This document shows positions 61,525 through 64,000 of a stretch of DNA of 64,000 nt, in pieces. The translations under genes and the position numbers were made by a program. Under the pieces are notes generated by a model. That model was given only the letters and a program-made list of their open reading frames with translations. It did no database searches and was not told where the DNA came from. Numbering within the stretch: position 1 is the stretch's first letter; every line of letters begins with the position of its first letter. This stretch comes from Caulobacter sp. Root1455 (GTDB lineage: Bacteria; Pseudomonadota; Alphaproteobacteria; Caulobacterales; Caulobacteraceae). Location of the stretch: assembly GCF_001426905.1 (NCBI RefSeq), contig NZ_LMFQ01000001.1:124001-188000 (forward strand), read 5' to 3'.

Positions 61525-62148
61525 TCAGAACTTGTGGGCTTGGGAAGCCAGTGGATCTTCTGCCTTTTCGCACGTTCCGCTGCGTGAAATTGTTTTCACG
61601 CCGGAAATGCCAGACGCGTCCCCCAATCTTCTGTGTCCGCTTCGGGTATATACAAACAATCTATACCTTTCCGTAATTTTACTTACGTACCTATATTCTC
61701 CATTAATTCTATTAATAATTCTTGATCCGACCGTTTCCCGGATTACTTCCCCTCTATTATTTTCAAAATCGAATCCGCCCTCACTTATGTCCCATTCTTT
61801 TTTAAATATATTTTGATCCAGAGAACACGAAAATCCAGGCTTTTCCCAATAAAAGCACGGCTCCATTTCCCATGTCGTCATTTCTGATGGATCGTAAATC
61901 TTAGCATTGGTACTGTAACCATCTACACCCACCATAATGAAAATTACCCCCCCTCTCGCTTTGGAGAAACCCACCTTCTCTCCGCTAACAATTCCAGATC
62001 CAAAAGATTCTTCAGAATATGTGCACTTTATCATAAGCTTATTTTCGGATTTCTCTTCCGAAGCGGTACTGCTTTCAGCCGAAAACGCGATTGCGGATAC
62101 AAACAACGCGCCCATTGTCCGGCGCAACATCCTGTCGACGATTGCCAT
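61525..62148 (-). CDS. AT-rich exported hypothetical protein
   Basis: 207 aa with a signal peptide (MGALFVSAIAFSAESSTAS). The mature part is Tyr/Lys/Ile-rich (KIYDPSEMTTWEMEPCFYWEKPGFSC, RETVGSRIINRINGEYRYVSKI). The DNA at 61,640-62,060 is far more AT-rich than its surroundings, with many A/T third positions. This suggests recent acquisition. No family recognised. Confidence 0.75.
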   Translation of the reverse strand: MAIVDRMLRRTMGALFVSAIAFSAESSTASEEKSENKLMIKCTYSEESFGSGIVSGEKVGFSKARGGVIFIMVGVDGYSTNAKIYDPSEMTTWEMEPCFYWEKPGFSCSLDQNIFKKEWDISEGGFDFENNRGEVIRETVGSRIINRINGEYRYVSKITERYRLFVYTRSGHRRLGDASGISGVKTISRSGTCEKAEDPLASQAHKF

Positions 62149-62369
62149 CCAAAGCCCCAGTCAAGATGAGCATCAAGGCGTGAACTACATCAGCAGCACA
62201 TCCTGGATCGAAGCTGGAGCTCACCGCATCCTCAAACTTGAGGATGCGGCGAACGCCTGATTGGCGTCTTGGTCGAAATGTTTCGGCATGGCGCGCCGCC
62301 TGCACGGCGGGAAGGAGCGCATGAATCCGAATTTTTCGACCCTGCGCGGGCAGCTGATGGAGATGGGGA

Positions 62370-62942
62370 ATGAATAGGCGTCGCATAGCGGTTGGAGCGG
62401 CAATCGTCGTCTTGACCACATCGGGCGCGACGCTCGCGCAGAGCGTGTATTACGATCGACTGGCTTGGTCTGGAGCAACCCTGATCACCTCGCCAATCAT
62501 GGTCACCTCGCCTCAGCAGTGCGTCGAGCTTGAGCAGAGACTTCAAAGGAAGCTGGCCAATATAAACACCGCTCACGACCTTTGCCTCCAGGCCGAAGGC
62601 GATGCGGGAACGGCGGTTCGGAATCTCGAGACGAGATCGATCTGCACCAAGGCGGCTTGTCAGAACCTGCACGACGCTCGCGACGCCCTCCCCGACCAAG
62701 CCGCCCGAGAAGGCCGGATTTGCCAGGAAAGATTGGCTCAGTACCAAGCCGCTCAACAACGAAAGACCGAAGCGGATCGCGGCAACAGATTATCGAACGA
62801 TCTCGCGCGAAGCCAATACGACCCCTGCGTCACGCGATGGAAGCAATACGAAGCCGCATGCACGGGGCAATGGGATTCAGAGCAACAGCAAAGGACATGC
62901 ACGAGCGAACTTCGAAGCCTGCGGCTGCAGTGCAAGCAGTAG
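62370..62942 (+). CDS. exported cysteine-containing helical protein
   Basis: 190 aa. Signal peptide IAVGAAIVVLTTSGATLAQ, then a mostly helical mature chain with eight spaced cysteines (QQCVELEQRLQRKL, DLCLQ, SICTKAACQNLH, RICQERLAQYQ, DPCVTRWKQYEAACTGQW). Cys spacing fits periplasmic disulfide pairing. Good ribosome site (GGGGA). Not recognised. Confidence 0.78.
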   Translation: MNRRRIAVGAAIVVLTTSGATLAQSVYYDRLAWSGATLITSPIMVTSPQQCVELEQRLQRKLANINTAHDLCLQAEGDAGTAVRNLETRSICTKAACQNLHDARDALPDQAAREGRICQERLAQYQAAQQRKTEADRGNRLSNDLARSQYDPCVTRWKQYEAACTGQWDSEQQQRTCTSELRSLRLQCKQ

Positions 62943-62981
62943 CCCCTTTGGGCGCGAGCCGTCAGGACCGGCCTCGTCGCC

Positions 62982-63033
62982 CCCAAACGAAAAACGCCCC
63001 CGGACCGGGGTCCGAGGGCGCTTTGTTCGTTTC
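62982..63033. terminator. bidirectional intrinsic terminator
   Basis: Stem CGCCC-C-CGGAC / GTCCG-A-GGGCG (62,995-63,020, one internal mismatch, 4-nt loop). On the minus strand it is followed by TTTTTCGTTT (end of cdnL); on the plus strand by CTTTGTTCGTTT (end of the 190-aa gene). Confidence 0.85.
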
Positions 63034-63045
63034 GGCCTAACCGCC

Positions 63046-63561
63046 TCAGGCGGCGGCGGCGGCGGTCTTGACCAGCGACTTGGTCAGGATGCCGATGGCG
63101 GCTTCGCGGTCGATGCGCTCGATGGCGGCGACTTCGCGGGCCATGCGGTCCAGAGCCGATTCATAGAGCTGACGCTCCGAATAGGACTGTTCCGGCTGGT
63201 TCTCGGCGCGGTGCAGGTCGCGCACCACCTCGGCGATCGAGATCAGGTCGCCCGAGTTGATCTTGGCTTCGTATTCCTGGGCGCGACGCGACCACATGGT
63301 GCGCTTGACGCGGGCGCGGCCCTTCAGGGTGGTCAGGGCTTGCGACACGACATTGCCTTCGGCCAGCGGGCGCAGACCGGCCGTCTTGGCCTTCTTGGTC
63401 GGCACGCGCAGGGTCATCTTCTCGTGGTCGAAAGTGATGATGTAGACCTCGAGCGACATCCCGGCCACTTCCTGGGTCTCGACGCCCTGGATGCTGCCCA
63501 CGCCATGCGCGGGATAAACGACGTGATCGCCGACCGAGAATTCCAGACCGCTCTTGCTCAT
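63046..63561 (-). CDS. cdnL: CdnL/CarD-family RNA polymerase-binding regulator
   Basis: 171 aa from the ATG at 63561 (GAGGA upstream; the longer frame to 63,615 is non-homologous). N-terminal CarD/TRCF RNA-polymerase-beta interaction domain: FSVGDHVVYPAHGVGSIQGVETQEVAGMSLEVYIITFDHEKMTLRVPTKKA. Helical C-terminal DNA-binding domain with the conserved Trp (VKRTMWSRRAQEYEAKINSGD). It stabilises open complexes at housekeeping promoters and tunes growth and biosynthesis in Caulobacter. The C-terminal di-alanine tail (TAAAAA) could be a proteolysis signal, as reported for CdnL in Caulobacter. Confidence 0.95.
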   Translation of the reverse strand: MSKSGLEFSVGDHVVYPAHGVGSIQGVETQEVAGMSLEVYIITFDHEKMTLRVPTKKAKTAGLRPLAEGNVVSQALTTLKGRARVKRTMWSRRAQEYEAKINSGDLISIAEVVRDLHRAENQPEQSYSERQLYESALDRMAREVAAIERIDREAAIGILTKSLVKTAAAAA

Positions 63562-63862
63562 TCGTTCGTCCTCAATAAGTTCGGGCCAAGCCCAAAACAC
63601 CGCGTCTCGAAGCATCCAAAGGGCGTCCCAAACGGCGATAAGGACCCGTCCGCGAAATGCTTGCGGGGCCAGTACCGGTCAGGATGGGGATAGTGCTTAA
63701 GTCACCCTTCGCCTTCGATCGGGCGCGCCGGTCTCCCGGCAGATATCGTCCACATGACGTGCAGGCGCGAGTGTTCGCGACCGTTACGTCGAAATCGACA
63801 ATATCATAAAATTCAGCTTGATGAAAGGCTTGCGACCTGTTTAGCCGCCCGAACCGGCCGGA
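63562..63862. other. intergenic region, fdxA to cdnL
   Basis: No gene seen; must contain the cdnL promoter. An AT-rich run lies at 63,795-63,825. Confidence 0.5.
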
Positions 63863-64000
63863 TCAGGAGCCTTTGCCGGGCTTTTCGCTGAAATATTTCT
63901 CGAATTTTCCGGTTTCCCGTTCGAACTGCTCGCGGTCGTCGGGGGGCGTGCCCTTAACCGTGATGTTCGGCCAGATCTTGGCGTACTCGGAATTGATTCT
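63863..64000 (-). CDS. fdxA: C-terminal 45 residues of FdxA-type ferredoxin (partial)
   Basis: Ends INSEYAKIWPNITVKGTPPD ... FSEKPGKGS. The NSEYAKIWPNIT segment is the hallmark tail of the 7Fe (3Fe-4S/4Fe-4S) FdxA ferredoxins of alphaproteobacteria. The cluster cysteines lie outside the window. Same direction as and just upstream of cdnL. Confidence 0.85.
   Translation of the reverse strand, partial: RINSEYAKIWPNITVKGTPPDDREQFERETGKFEKYFSEKPGKGS

Overview
The window is high-GC alphaproteobacterial chromosome, most likely from a Caulobacter-type organism. The clues are a cdnL (CarD-family) gene next to the 3' end of an fdxA-type ferredoxin gene, a hybrid-type histidine kinase with a stand-alone receiver, and very GC-rich codon use. 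The genus is an inference.

Region 1 (1-25,261, all minus strand) is a secreted surface and toxin block. In transcription order it holds a membrane-anchored 215-aa protein, a 267-aa protein resembling Imm11/DUF1629 immunity proteins, a giant 4,887-aa RTX protein, a TpsB-type outer-membrane transporter, and a filamentous-haemagglutinin-like TpsA exoprotein that runs off the left edge. The giant protein has an AHH-type HNH nuclease signature at its extreme N-terminus, followed by five RTX blocks, cadherin-like repeats and a C-terminal EF-hand-like module. This looks like a polymorphic toxin/immunity locus built on a type I secretion (RTX) chassis and is the most novel item in the window.

Region 2 (about 25.4-39.46 kb) is a 14-kb stress and envelope island bracketed by two 150-bp direct repeats that differ at 8 positions. 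It carries a ClC H+/Cl- antiporter, small membrane proteins (two DUF5985-like, one of 33 aa), trehalose synthesis genes otsB-otsA, a MarR-family regulator, a universal stress protein, an SLC13-type permease, a degenerate receiver-like protein, an MscS channel and a D,D-carboxypeptidase with a SPOR domain. Five copies of a 17-bp palindrome (ACATCGT-N3-ACGATGT) lie in front of transcription units here, one beside the MarR gene. I propose a local MarR regulon.

Region 3 (about 39.5-54.95 kb) is a second, mobile island. A Tn7-like core (tnsA, tnsB, tnsC, tniQ; every junction is a 4-nt stop/start overlap) is followed by accessory genes: two unknown proteins, a Vsr endonuclease, a MORC/MutL-like GHKL ATPase, a C5-cytosine methyltransferase and a divergent P-loop NTPase. 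The last group looks like a restriction/defence cassette. The right edge lies a few bases from the 3' end of tRNA-Arg(CCU), where two direct 14-mers with a 22-bp period resemble a transposon end.

Region 4 (54.96-64 kb) is ordinary chromosome: tRNA-Arg, a DctA-type dicarboxylate transporter, a GFA-family protein, a TPR-histidine kinase with a degenerate receiver plus a separate CheY-like receiver, a LuxR-type regulator, two exported hypothetical proteins (one AT-rich), cdnL with a bidirectional terminator, and the end of fdxA.
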